Made by a program: the position numbers and the translations under genes
Shown: piece by piece, positions 34,401-44,572 of the stretch
Numbering within the stretch: the stretch's first letter is position 1
How the letters are laid out: each line of letters starts with the position of its first letter
Assembly (NCBI GenBank): GCA_032718475.1
Contig: JAUCBJ010004616.1
Coordinates: forward strand, 1 to 45,241
DNA length: 45,241 bases
Source: Nemertoderma westbladi
Taxonomy: Eukaryota; Xenacoelomorpha; Nemertodermatida; Nemertodermatidae
Reading direction: 5' to 3'
The notes under the pieces: model-generated
Databases searched by the model: none
Seen by the model: only the letters and a program-made list of their open reading frames with translations
Told to the model about the DNA's origin: nothing

Positions 34401-35246
34401 AGAAATCCTGCCAAGTACCTAACTGATCTAGACTTTGCTGATGACTTAGGAGTACTCTCAGAATCACTAGAGGGAGCCCAACGGCTCCTCAGCTCATTAG
34501 AACATGCTGCTTCTAGTGTTGGTCTTTTTATTAACTCCAGAAAGACCAAAATTTTGACAGTTAACTTTGAAAGTCCTCAGCAAGTCTCTGATCGGATGAG
34601 CATAAGCTCAAAAGATGGTATGCTTGAGCATGTGGACGACTTCTGTTACCTGGGATCATGGATCCGGAAGTCAGGTGAGGACCTTCGAATACGTAAGGGA
34701 AAGGCATGGGCAGCCTTGAATAGGCTTTCCAGGATTTGGAAGTCACCGAGGAAACTTAAGGTCCGATTATTTAGAGCAGCAGTAGTTCCAGTACTCCTCT
34801 ATGGGAGTCCATGCTGGGCTCTAACTGCTGAGGACACCAAATCTCTGGATGGCACATTCACAAGAATGCTACGCCGGGTTCATTGTGTCAAGTACAATGC
34901 ACACATCTCCAACCAGACACTATATAACATTGGAGGTGTCTCATTGGTTCCTCCAAGCTTGACACTAGAACAAAATAGCCTCCGCTTTGCAGGACATTGC
35001 TTTCGCCGTGAGGACCAACCAGTGCATAATCTTGTACTTTGGCAGCCTCATGGAGTGAATAAGCATGGTGGACAGCCCATGACTTTCTTGAGACGCTTCT
35101 TAAAGGACACTGGCCTTGAAGATGCGGATGATCTAGCAAATGTCATGGGTGATAGGGAGTTGTGGCGGTGCAATTTTGTCGATAAGCCGGCACAGCATTC
35201 TTAAAAATGCAGCTGCAATGCAGCATGCCGATCCTAGTAGTAGCAG
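31499..35246 (+). mobile_element. Near-full-length RTE-like LINE, about 3.75 kb
   Basis: Flanked by the 12-bp duplication TATTGAATTAAT. It has a 5' region of about 0.5-0.8 kb, an AP-type endonuclease, a reverse transcriptase, a C-terminal region, and a short 3' end CCTAGTAGTAGCAG. The microsatellite-like tail instead of poly(A) and the single endonuclease-RT frame suggest the RTE group; this is inference from motifs. Two one-base frame breaks (about 32425 and 34040) make this copy inactive as it stands, but both catalytic domains are otherwise well preserved. Confidence 0.9.
32301..35204 (+). pseudogene. LINE endonuclease-reverse transcriptase ORF with two frameshifts
   Basis: Order of motifs: endonuclease start (ASVNTLTLGS, LSAVGVQEHR) in frame 3; shift near 32425; GNGGIGLLMNPTAH, FLGDFNASL, SQIDHILFRR and SDHHLIVAKV in frame 2; linker; reverse transcriptase KTNRASGVDGVPPEVFK, LVPVPKKGNLTLYGSFRGIS and QNGFRKGRGTMEPILAL; shift near 34040; then AVIFVDFFKAFDSV, GVLQGDTLAPFLF, the catalytic TDLDFADDLGVL, VGLFINSRKTK, YLGSWIRKSGED, LLYGSPCWALT and a C-terminal FAGHCFRRED...VLWQPHG, stop at 35202-35204. 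It makes DNA copies of the element by target-primed reverse transcription in the nucleus. The start codon is unclear: a proline-rich frame from 31988 precedes the endonuclease in another register. Confidence 0.9.
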
Positions 35247-35258
35247 TATTGAATTAAT
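35247..35258. repeat. Target-site duplication, right copy
   Basis: Exact repeat of TATTGAATTAAT at 31487-31498. Confidence 0.85.
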
Positions 35259-35470
35259 AATTAAAAAGTTATGTGTTGGCCCATTGCGAGAGAGTTCTTT
35301 TGTTATTTAAACAATGTAGGAGGTGGTAGATCGTGGCTGTCTTGCCGCATAATGTACAGACCAATACAATGCTGTAATGTCCGCTAAGGTTGTAAAGTGC
35401 TAAATAACAACTCGCAGTTAATTAATACTAACGGCGTTGAGTAGCCTAATGTTACAATTTTGGAATAATA

Positions 35471-36097
35471 ATATTTTATTTAGGTAGCAGCATGTATGCA
35501 TCACCCAATGTAAGCGCGTGGGCAATAGGGAATAAAGAAAGCTATGCTGCTGCTTCCAACCTCCATTAAAACACATAACCTAGATAAATAATCACAAAAT
35601 GTATAACTGACCAAATTTAACATCAATTTTCAATTTATATTTTCTTAAAAATAAATGTTTGGTGGAGGGTTTGGGTGTTCCTGAACATTAAATGTAGGCC
35701 TAAATATATTAAATTCAGTAAAAAATATAATAATATTTAATTTAGTAATTTCCCATTTGCAATTTGGGTTCCAAATTGAAATTTCACAATTTTGATTTTC
35801 GATTTTCGATTTTAACCAGATCAGGTTTTATGATGATTTCAAATCTGAAAACCGAATATAAATTGACCCTTTACTTCTCGAGATATGGCTGTTTGTCCGT
35901 TTGACAGACAGTCTGTCCGTCGAACATTAGAAAATTAGAAAGTACATTATCTTGCTAAAAAATTTATTTCTAAAAAGTTTTTTCTTGTTGGTTTATTTCA
36001 TTTCCGATGTCAGTTTTTCTATTTGACAGCGTCGTGCCTTTCTGTCTATTTTCCTTGGCCTAATGGCCGAATAAATTTACTTTGCAATATTTTTCAG
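35471..36097. other. AT-rich DNA upstream of a coding exon
   Basis: No supported exon; contains GATTTTC tandem bits at about 35795-35812. Ends in the acceptor TTTTTCAG at 36090-36097. Confidence 0.5.
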
Positions 36098-36262
36098 ATA
36101 TTTAAAACGGTGAACGCATCCGTAAGCGATCATGTACTAAAGCTGTTGGACAAAAAAGGAATTACTACAACGCAACTGGGGCAGTGCGTAGAACAAACCA
36201 CTGATGCTCATTTCAATACCTCAACGAACGGCCCCTGCATTGTTAGCGGCCAATGGGATGAG
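36098..36262 (+). CDS. Unrecognised gene, penultimate exon
   Basis: 165 nt, phase 0 at both ends, open throughout, with good splice signals. The frame is free of stops and its codon composition is more GC-rich than the surrounding DNA. Confidence 0.65.
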
Positions 36263-39200
36263 GTAGGTGTAACATTATGATAACAGACAAGTTTTCCAGC
36301 GAGAGCTGGCAATAATGGACGAATCCATTGCTACAGTATCAATATTGTTGTTGAAATAAATTACAAAGCAGCCTAATAACGAAAAACAAAACATTGGGCA
36401 AAGTACCGTCTGTACAAATTAACTACTATAATCGGCCTGCTGCATTGAAACTGAACATTGAGATACTATGCCGGGTGAACAAAAACATTTTGTCACCATC
36501 ATGCAATCCACAATTGGCAAGCCCAATGCAGCCTGCATTAAGAATGCTATTCCGGCTTATCAATCAAGTTGCACCGCCACAACTCCATATCCCCCATGAC
36601 TTTCGCGAAATTATCCGCCTCTTCAAGGCCAGTATCCTTTAGGAGGAGGCATTTCGCGATAGAATAGTCATGGGCTGTCCACCATGCTTACTTTCTCCAT
36701 GGAGCTGCCAAAGCACTGGCTGGTCCTCACGGCGAAAACAATTTCCTGCAACGCGGAGGCGGCTTTGTTCTAGTGTCAAGCTTGGGGGAATGAACCCGGC
36801 GTAGCATTCTTGTGAATGTGCCATCCAGAGATTTGGTGTCCTCAGCAGTTAGAGCCCAGCATGGACTCCCATAGAGGAGTACTGGAACTCCTGCTGCTCT
36901 AAATAATCGGACCTTAAGTTTCCGATGAATTCTGTGTGACTTCCAAATCCTGGAAAGCCTTTTCAAAGCTGCCCATGCCTTTTCGTTACATATTCGAAGG
37001 TCCTCACCTGACTTCCGGATCCATGATCCCAGGAAACAGAAGTCGTCCACATGCTCAAGCATACAATCCTTTGAGCTTATGCTCATCCGGTCAGAGACTT
37101 GCTGAGGGCTTTCAAAGTTAACTGTCAAAGTTTTGGTCTTTCTGGAGTTTATAAAAAGACCAACACTAGAAGCAGCATGTTCTAATGAGCTGAGGAGCCG
37201 TTTGGATCCCTCTAGTGATTCTGAGAGTACTCCTAATTCATCAGCAAAGTCTAGATCAGTTAGGTACTTGGCAGGATTTCCTCGACTTCTTGAGCCAGTA
37301 GGTGGAGTTACCATCACCCCCTCATCATTATGATGATTAAAGGACATGCGTAGAACATAGTCCACCACAATTATGAACAAGAATGGTGCAAGTGTATCAC
37401 CCTGAAGGACTCCCATAGAATGGATCTGTGTCACTATCAACAGTAGACACAAATGTTGTCGAACCATCGTATACTGATCTGATTGCTGCAATAATTTCAT
37501 CAGGAATCCCATATAATGAAAGTATGCTGAACATATGTGAGCGAGAGACTGAATCAAAGGCCTTGAAGAAGTCAACAAAGATAGCAGCCAGATGTCTACC
37601 TTTCTTTTTTGATAACTCTTCAATTATCCTTCTAAAGTGCCAAAATGGGCTTCATTGTCCATGGGACCTTTACGGAACTCATTCTGATTTCCATGGAGCA
37701 GTCTCTCAATGGGATCCCTGATGCGATTTAATATATTTATTTATATTTGTCTAGCTTTGCAGCAATCGAGGTTGATGAAATACCCCGAAAAGAACCATAG
37801 AGTGTTAGGTTGCCCTTCTTGGGAACTGGCACCAACTTATTTGTTTTAATTTCATGTGGGACTCTTGTCGTTCTGTACAAGTCTACTATGATAAATGAGC
37901 ACCAAACACTCAGGCATTTTAAAGACCTCAGGGGGTCACCATCTACTCCACTGGCACGATTGGTCTTAATGCTCTTTGCAGCAGCCTTCACTTCAGCAAA
38001 GAAGATATCGCCAATGGGAATATCCGGGAGTACAGACTCACACTTTGACTTCTATAAAGTTATCAGGCAATACCTGTCATTATTGAGGAGCCTTTCAAAG
38101 TGGGCCTTCAAACTAATGTGGCGATCAGCTGGTGATTCTGCCTTAATCTTGGTGGTTGGTTGGATTTTCCGCCCAATCAGCAAGTTTGTCGATTTCCATG
38201 CCTGGGATGATTGCCTGCTGTCGTCAGCATCATTGATGGCATCAACCTGTTGGTTTATTAGCTCCTGTAAATTAACAGAGTACTGCCTGTTCAGGGACCT
38301 AGATGCAGCCTTAACTGCATTCTTGGCCGATGTAGTCTGTTTGAGTCGGGACTCTTTCTGCGCCTTGTAGAGGTCATTTCGGCACTTCTGAATTTTGTTG
38401 TCAGTCCAGGGGCACTTTTCCTGTTTGAGGGTATACAGGAATTGTTTCTGCAGCTGTAACTTAACTGCTACTACTGTGAAGGCTGTATATTCTCACTACC
38501 TTCTTTACTGAGTATAGCCCTCGCAGTGATCTGCCGCCTCTGTGGCAAGAGCCTCATACCTGTTAGTTGCGTGAAGCTATTAGTAGTACAATATACAACA
38601 ACAATAGTATACAAGGGGCCCATGTGAAGTAGGCCTATACCAGACTTTCTGATGTCATATTTCACTTTGCAGTTTACCCCATGTGAAGAATACTAGGTTT
38701 TCACTAAAAACTCAGGTTACAGAATGGCTGAATCTAACCAAAACAATAAACAAATTAGTATCTGCACAGGTTATAAAATATATATAAGCGTTGTAAAATA
38801 CCTAATGAGGAGAAATTAAAAAAAATACATATATAAAATGTCAATAAAATTTCGACCGAAAAGTGAAAACCAGGTATTCTTCACATGGTCGTCTTGGCCA
38901 TAATTGACAATGGAAACATAAATTTATTTTGTGGACAACTTTCATAAACGATACAAAATAATATAATAAAATACAATAACATCTAATAATATAATGTTAA
39001 TTAATCATAGAAAATATTAAATAAAAAAAAATAAATAGAAAATATTAATACTGAAATAATATTTGTTTAAGGTAAATGAAGCTAGAGAATTAATTGTCGA
39101 CCTGTTGAGTAAGCCTGACTGTAAGGAAGACGAGTTATTGGAGGATTCAACGAGTTTAACTCCGACGAACTCGTACGAGGAGGGGAACGCATTCGGAAGG

Positions 39201-39497
39201 TTCGGTTTGGGCCGATCGGAACAACGTCAGTTCGGTAGCGGTGGTATTATGGCCCGACGTCCTTCGGCCATCGCCGACCTCTGCAGCATACAGAAACTCG
39301 ATCGGTACAACCGGAGTATATCGCTAGCTACGAGCGGAGATGTGTTCCGACATCCCATGGCTACTTTGGAACCCGGAGGATTAAAAAAAGAAACTCAATG
39401 TAAACATTACGAAGCGACTCTGGATTTAACAACCGAGGAAGTGAGGAAAAGATTCCATTCGCTTCCTGATTCGGAAGAAACTTACACTAATCTGTAA
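36098..39497 (+). CDS. Unrecognised gene, last two exons (partial)
   Basis: Exons 36098-36262 and 39072-39497 join in phase 0, encoding 55 and 141 residues. The first has acceptor TTTTTCAG and donor GTAGGT and reads IFKTVNASVSDHVLKLLDKK ... TTDAHFNTSTNGPCIVSGQWDE. The second, after TTTAAG, reads VNEARELIVDLLSKP, an acidic patch, then a basic/serine region (IMARRPSAIADL) and ends EETYTNL. Across the junction IVSGQWDEVNEARELIVDLL resembles the last strand and helix of a KH-type RNA-binding domain; this is a weak pattern match, not an assignment. The tail is probably disordered, with a PKA-like RRPS site. Earlier exons were not found with confidence (29830 is a candidate). The 2.8-kb intron holds a LINE and a MITE. 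Confidence 0.65.
36515..38576 (-). mobile_element. 5'-truncated LINE copy inside an intron
   Basis: A minus-strand relative of the LINE at 31499. The 3' part (ATAAGCCGGAATAGCATTCT, about 36540-36570) matches the larger copy's 3' end, and similarity runs to about 38576, corresponding to about 33120 in the larger copy. So the endonuclease is lost and only the linker, reverse transcriptase and C-terminus remain. Frame breaks, small deletions and altered boxes (DLDFADELGVL for FADD) show it is dead. It lies antisense within the intron of the gene at 36098-39497. Confidence 0.9.
36727..37623 (-). pseudogene. LINE reverse transcriptase remnant
   Basis: An open stretch of 298 codons with MGVLQGDTLAPFLFIIVVDY, TDLDFADELGVLSESLEG, VGLFINSRKTKTLTV, FLGSWIRKSGEDLRI and LLYGSPCWALT. 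The second catalytic aspartate of FADD is E. Out-of-frame continuations lie on both sides (36639-36824 and 37737-38460). Confidence 0.85.
38679..38888. mobile_element. Small MITE, 210 bp, 27-bp terminal inverted repeats
   Basis: 38679-38705 (CCATGTGAAGAATACTAGG...) and the reverse complement of 38862-38888 agree at 25 of 27 positions. The interior is AT-rich and non-coding. A further CCCATGTGAAG lies at about 38619. It sits in the intron between 36262 and 39072. Confidence 0.7.
39072..39497 (+). CDS. Unrecognised gene, terminal exon
   Basis: Acceptor TTTAAG, 141 codons plus TAA at 39495-39497. The serine/arginine-containing tail is predicted to be soluble and unstructured; no membrane segment. 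The last ten codons are also the first unit of the downstream minisatellite. Confidence 0.65.
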   Translation, partial: VNEARELIVDLLSKPDCKEDELLEDSTSLTPTNSYEEGNAFGRFGLGRSEQRQFGSGGIMARRPSAIADLCSIQKLDRYNRSISLATSGDVFRHPMATLEPGGLKKETQCKHYEATLDLTTEEVRKRFHSLPDSEETYTNL

Positions 39498-41428
39498 GAT
39501 ACTGTAAGGTTCGGAAGAAACTTACACCCACCTGTAAGATACTGTAACGTTCGGACGAAACTTACACCCATCTGTAAGGTTCGGAAGAAACTTACACCCA
39601 CCTGTAAGATACTGTAACGTTCGGACGAAACTTACACCCATCTGTAAGATGCTGTAACGTTCGGACGAAACTTACACCCATCTGTAAGGTTCGGAAGAAA
39701 CTTACACCCACCTGTAAGATACTGTAACGTTCGGACGAAACTTACACCCATCTGTAAGGTTCGGAAGAAACTTACACCCACCTGTAAGATACTGTAACGT
39801 TCGGACGAAACTTACACCCATCAGTAAGGTTCGGAAGAAACTTACACCCACCTGTAAGATACTGTAACGTTCGGACGAAACTTACACCCATCTGTAAGGT
39901 TCGGAAGAAACTTACACCCACCTGTAAGATACTGTAACGTTCGGACGAAACTTACACCCATCTGTAAGGTTCGGAAGAAACTTACACTCACCTGTAAGAT
40001 ACTGTAACGTTCGGACGAAACTTACACCCATCAGTAAGGTTCGGAAGAAACTTACACCCACCTGTAAGATACTGTAACGTTCGGACGAAACTTACACCCA
40101 TCTGTAAGGTTCGGAAGAAACTTACACCCACCTGTAAGATACTGTAACGTTCGGACGAAACTTACACCCATCTGTAAGGTTAAGAAGAAACTTACACCCA
40201 CCTGTAAGATACTGTAACGTTCGGACGAAACTTACACCCATCTGTAAGGTTAAGAAACTTACACCCACCTGTAAGATGCTGCAACGTTAGGAAGAAACTT
40301 ACACCCACATGTAAGATGCTGCAACGTTCGGAAGAAACTTACACCCATCTGTAAGATGCTGTAACGTTCGGACGAAACTTACACCCATCTGTAAGGTTCG
40401 GAAGAAACTTACACCCATCTGTAAGATACTGTAACGTTCGGACGAAACTTACACCCATCTGTAAGATGCTGTAACGTTCGGACGAAACTTACACCCATCT
40501 GTAAGGTTCGGAAGAAACTTACACCCATCTGTAAGATACTGTAACGTTCGGACGAAACTTACACCCATCTGTAAGGTTCGGGAGAAACTTACACCCATCT
40601 GTAGTAAGATGCTGTAATGTTCGGTAGAAACTTACACCCATATATGTAAGATACTGCAAGGTTTGGAAGAAACTTACACTCATCTGTAAGATGCTGTAAC
40701 GTTCGGAAGAAACTTACACTCACCTGTAAGATGCTGTAACGTTCGGAAGAATCTTTCACCCATATATGTAAGATACTGTAAGGTTCGGAAGAAACTTACA
40801 CCCTTCTGTAAGATGCTGTAACGTTCGGAAGAAACTTACACCCATCTGTAAGATGCTGTAACGTACGGAAGAAACTTACACTCATCTGTAAGATGCTGTA
40901 ACGTTCGGATGAAACTTACACCCATCTGTAAGATGCTGTAACGTTCGGAAGAAACTTACACTCATCTGTAAGATGCTGTAACGTTCGGAAGAAACTTACA
41001 CCCATATATGTAAGATACTGTAAGGATCGGAAGAAACTTACATCCATCTGTAAGATACTGCAACGTTCGGAAGAAACTTACACCCATCTGTAAGATGCTG
41101 TAACGTTCGGAAGAAACTTACACCCTTCTATAAGATGCCGTAACGTTCGGATGAAACTTACACCCATCTGTAAGATGCTGTAACGTTCGGAAGAAACTTA
41201 CACCCATCTGTAAGATGCTGTAACGTTCGGAAGAAACTTACACCCATCTGTAAGATGATGTAACGTTCGGAAGAAACTTACACCCATCTGTAAGATACTG
41301 TACTGTAAGGTTCGGAAGAAACTTACACCCATCTGTAAGATACTGTAACGTTCGGAAGAAACTTACACTCATCTGTGAGATGCTGTAACGTTCGGAAGAA
41401 ACTTACACCCATCTGTAAGATACTGTAA
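39470..41428 (+). repeat. Minisatellite seeded in the end of a coding exon
   Basis: The first unit, TTCGGAAGAAACTTACACTA, begins in codons for SEETYTNL and the stop. Downstream units are TTCGGAAGAAACTTACACCC + ACCTGTAAGATACTGTAACG (40 bp) alternating with a 30-bp form that lacks ATACTGTAAC. This gives a 70-bp higher-order period to about 40250, then mostly 40-bp units to 41428. There are about 50 units in all. It would form most of the 3' UTR if transcription continues through it. Confidence 0.9.
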
Positions 41429-42889
41429 CATAAGTGTAACAATCACGGGAAGATTTTATACGGAATATATTTCATTTTATATTTACTTTGATTCTGTTCG
41501 AACTATCTCACCTTGTATTTTATTCCTTTAGTAATAAAATAGGCTCGCCCCACATTTAGAAATTGTTTCAGTTTCAAAATAACACATATTGGCATATGTC
41601 CTTTCAGATAAATAATTTTGAAGAAATTTCAAGTGGCGTAAATTCCGCTCACCATTTTATATTTGTTTCAATCACGTGGTCTATTTATAGTGAACGCATT
41701 GGTTATTGATGTTACTGTTAGTCACGTTTCTTACTTTACAGAAATAAAATACGAAATATCGAATAATTTTTTTTATAACTAAAACTGCCGAAAATTAAAC
41801 CCAAATTTATGATATAATTTTCCTTAATAGTGCATTTGATATTTTTAATGTATTTAGACTAACCAGCTGAGAACTGGTGGGCGGGACTCATTATAAATAG
41901 AAGGTAATACCTCATATTCAAACTGACTCCACGTTACTAGGCAACAAGTATATAATCAATATTAGCGATATTGTTGGGGCATAAATGAGTTTCTAGTAGA
42001 AGAATATTAAATTAGTTTAATCGGAACCAAATAATGTAATAATAAAGATATTTGTAGACATTTAAGTAGATCCATGCAAAATATAATATTTTAGCAAAGA
42101 ATATTAAATGATTAATTAATTAATATAAATTAGATTTGATTTAAATTAAATTATCAAAATGGCATAAAAGAACTGAACGTATATCAATAATAAAACCGAT
42201 AGTTTTAGTGCAGCCAGTTATAGTGGCTTCTGGTATATAACGGAAGACGATAACATTAAACATTGTTATGTTAATTCAATTGTTTCACGATATTGCTGAA
42301 CATGTTGAGCAGTTTGGAAGACATTGAACACATTGATTGCAACTACAATAATAAATTGATGACGACAACGGAAACAAATAAACATGGATAACACATGTAA
42401 AGCAAATAACAAACAATGACAGACTTAAACTCAAGTCGAACAATATTAAACAGCTCATTGGAACTCACTGGGGTTATTTAGGCAAAGAGCGAAGCAATAA
42501 TATTCACAATGGGACACAGTAATTGTAACAAAAGGTAATTCATTAAGTAGCGAAAGTAAATGTACAGTTAGGCACAATAATATCGCCTAATAATAGAAAA
42601 TAATCAATAATTGGGTGGGATAGTTTATTTAAAATCTAGGAAGGTTAAATTCTTAAAATAATGAAACGATTCTACAGTGGGATTTAGTTGATATGAAACA
42701 GTAAATCTTTTGGTTGGCGAGTTTCGGCTTCATAATTCGTGGCCGCTAGTTATGGAACGAGAATTATTTCGCTTCTAGTTAATGGAACGATGATAAATAA
42801 TCGTCTAACTAGTGGGGATGGAAGTTAGGGTAAAACTCGGGTCGCTAAACTACGGGAAGAGGGTAGGCTCAGGTGTAGGGCACAAGGTT
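41429..42889. other. AT-rich DNA between convergent genes
   Basis: No supported exon. It separates the convergent 3' ends of the unknown gene (plus) and integrin beta (minus), and should contain the integrin 3' UTR. I do not assign a polyadenylation site. Confidence 0.5.
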
Positions 42890-44572
42890 TCATTGTTTCC
42901 CAACAAACATTGGGTTCTTGAAGCTGCTGGTGGCCTGTCTGTAGATCGGGTTCTCCCCTGTGTCCCACTTCGCCGTCTGTCTTTCCTTCTCAAACTTAGC
43001 GAATTCCCGACGATCCTGTATCGTAGTGACTATCTTCCAGGCAACGAGCAGAGCGATTCCAATCCCAACGATACCCAACAATATCCCGAGGACCACCCAG
43101 AGAATCGGAACGATATAGGGACACACGCGTTTCTCTACGACGGTTATGTTGTACAAACCCGTGGTAAAGTTCTTAGTTACAAGGAAACTAATCCGACATC
43201 TGTCTCTATCGATAAGGACGCATCGCTCGCCCGGTTGGGAGTCGTTCAACCGGTCGACTCGAGTCACTTCGGGACAGACCCGATCGCACTCGGCCCGGCC
43301 GTAACGCGCCCCGCCCGGGGTGAGTCGGCACTCGACGCAGGGCTCGTTAACCTTGCAGTCCTTGGGCACGCAGGTGGGGCACTCCTCGCAGGTGTCCCCG
43401 TAGAAGGCCAACCACGTGAAGCACTTACACCGCCCGCAGTCGCAGACCCCCTGCCCGTTGCACACGGACCCGTCGGTGGCTAAACAACTCGCGTTCGAGC
43501 TGCGGCACTCGCAGGCCGCCCCGGTGTAGCCCGACTCGCACTCGCAGTAATGGGCGACCAGCGATCCGCTCGAGTTGCACCGACACTCACCGTTACCACC
43601 GCAAACAGCCCCGCGGTGCCGCCGACACGCCAAGTTATCGCACTCGCAGAACTCCGAGTAGAACCGATCGGTATAACACCGACACTCGCTGCACAGACAC
43701 TCCCCCCTCTGGCTGCAGACCCCGCCGCCCCCGCCCAATAGGAGCGTCGCATTCCCGCTGCCAGGCCGACGACACTGGCCGGGGTCGTTCATCTCGGGGT
43801 CCGAGGTGTCGCAGGTGCAGTTGGGCCCCGCGTGCGGCGGGTCGCAGTCGCAACCGCCGCAACTCAACGCGCCCTTCCCGCTGCACAGCGACTCGCTACG
43901 CTCCCGCACACCGTCGCAATCGCAATCACCCAGGAAACCGACGTTCATCTGGAACACTTCATCCACGCCTATAGGCTGCACGGTATACGTTCTAGAACCA
44001 TTAGTAAAGGCGCCCGCGTGCATTGTGATATCGAAGATCGCTTTCTCTCCGATTTTAACGTTATCGCAGTAATCCTGCGGGAGCATCGAGTCTACGTTGT
44101 TACCGGGGGGACACGCGGCCACTATAGAAACCGATATACTATCGTCGTGTTTATCGTCTATAACCAGTTGAACTCGACTCGATATCTTCTTGTAATTATC
44201 CTTGACTAAGTCGATGATGTTGTCCCCGGAGCTGCTGACGACGCCGGCAGTGGAGCCCCGGATGAACCTCGCGAAGTCCGCGTACAACGGGAACTTCTCC
44301 GCGACCACGGCGAATATGGTCTGTATCCCTCGGGCCTGGAGGCGGTCGTTGATCTGCTCCAACGAGGGGTAGTCGTACCGCTCGGCGGCGGGGTGGTAGG
44401 TGTGCTGCCGCCCCGAGGTCCCCGGGATCGGCTCCAGATGGCACCGCGCGTCGTTCGGTTCCACTATGCCGGCTAACTTCCCGTCGCCCGCCCAGTGGAT
44501 CGAGGCGTCCGTCGAGAACACCAGCAGATGGCGCGCCCCCTCGCGCCACCCCGTGGAATTACAAACGGCCAC
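42890..44572 (-). CDS. ITGB: Integrin beta terminal exon
   Basis: Acceptor on the minus strand is GTCTAG (just above 44572). This single 1683-nt exon holds what is usually spread over several exons in vertebrates. It is strongly GC-rich with G/C third positions, unlike the AT-rich DNA around it. I-EGF2 begins after an inserted GNATLLLGGGGGVC run. Stop at 42890-42892. Confidence 0.95.
   Translation of the reverse strand: MAVCNSTGWREGARHLLVFSTDASIHWAGDGKLAGIVEPNDARCHLEPIPGTSGRQHTYHPAAERYDYPSLEQINDRLQARGIQTIFAVVAEKFPLYADFARFIRGSTAGVVSSSGDNIIDLVKDNYKKISSRVQLVIDDKHDDSISVSIVAACPPGNNVDSMLPQDYCDNVKIGEKAIFDITMHAGAFTNGSRTYTVQPIGVDEVFQMNVGFLGDCDCDGVRERSESLCSGKGALSCGGCDCDPPHAGPNCTCDTSDPEMNDPGQCRRPGSGNATLLLGGGGGVCSQRGECLCSECRCYTDRFYSEFCECDNLACRRHRGAVCGGNGECRCNSSGSLVAHYCECESGYTGAACECRSSNASCLATDGSVCNGQGVCDCGRCKCFTWLAFYGDTCEECPTCVPKDCKVNEPCVECRLTPGGARYGRAECDRVCPEVTRVDRLNDSQPGERCVLIDRDRCRISFLVTKNFTTGLYNITVVEKRVCPYIVPILWVVLGILLGIVGIGIALLVAWKIVTTIQDRREFAKFEKERQTAKWDTGENPIYRQATSSFKNPMFVGKQ

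Larger units (their letters stand above)
31042..35470. mobile_element. TIR DNA element, copy 2, interrupted by a LINE
   Basis: The left part (31042-31498) and right part (35259-35470) together match the element at 24805-25270. Terminal repeats 31042-31065 and 35447-35470 agree at 23 of 24 positions. The LINE at 31499-35246 sits between them. The rejoined element would be about 670 bp, longer than copy 1. Confidence 0.8.

Noticed and set aside
37810-38370. 186-codon plus-strand ORF
   Set aside because: Antisense shadow of the truncated LINE copy on the minus strand.
39470-41428. CRISPR or telomere-like repeat
   Set aside because: No spacers and no telomere motif; the unit comes from the adjacent exon end.
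42812-43483. 223-codon plus-strand ORF
   Set aside because: Antisense to the integrin beta exon; high GC content keeps it open.
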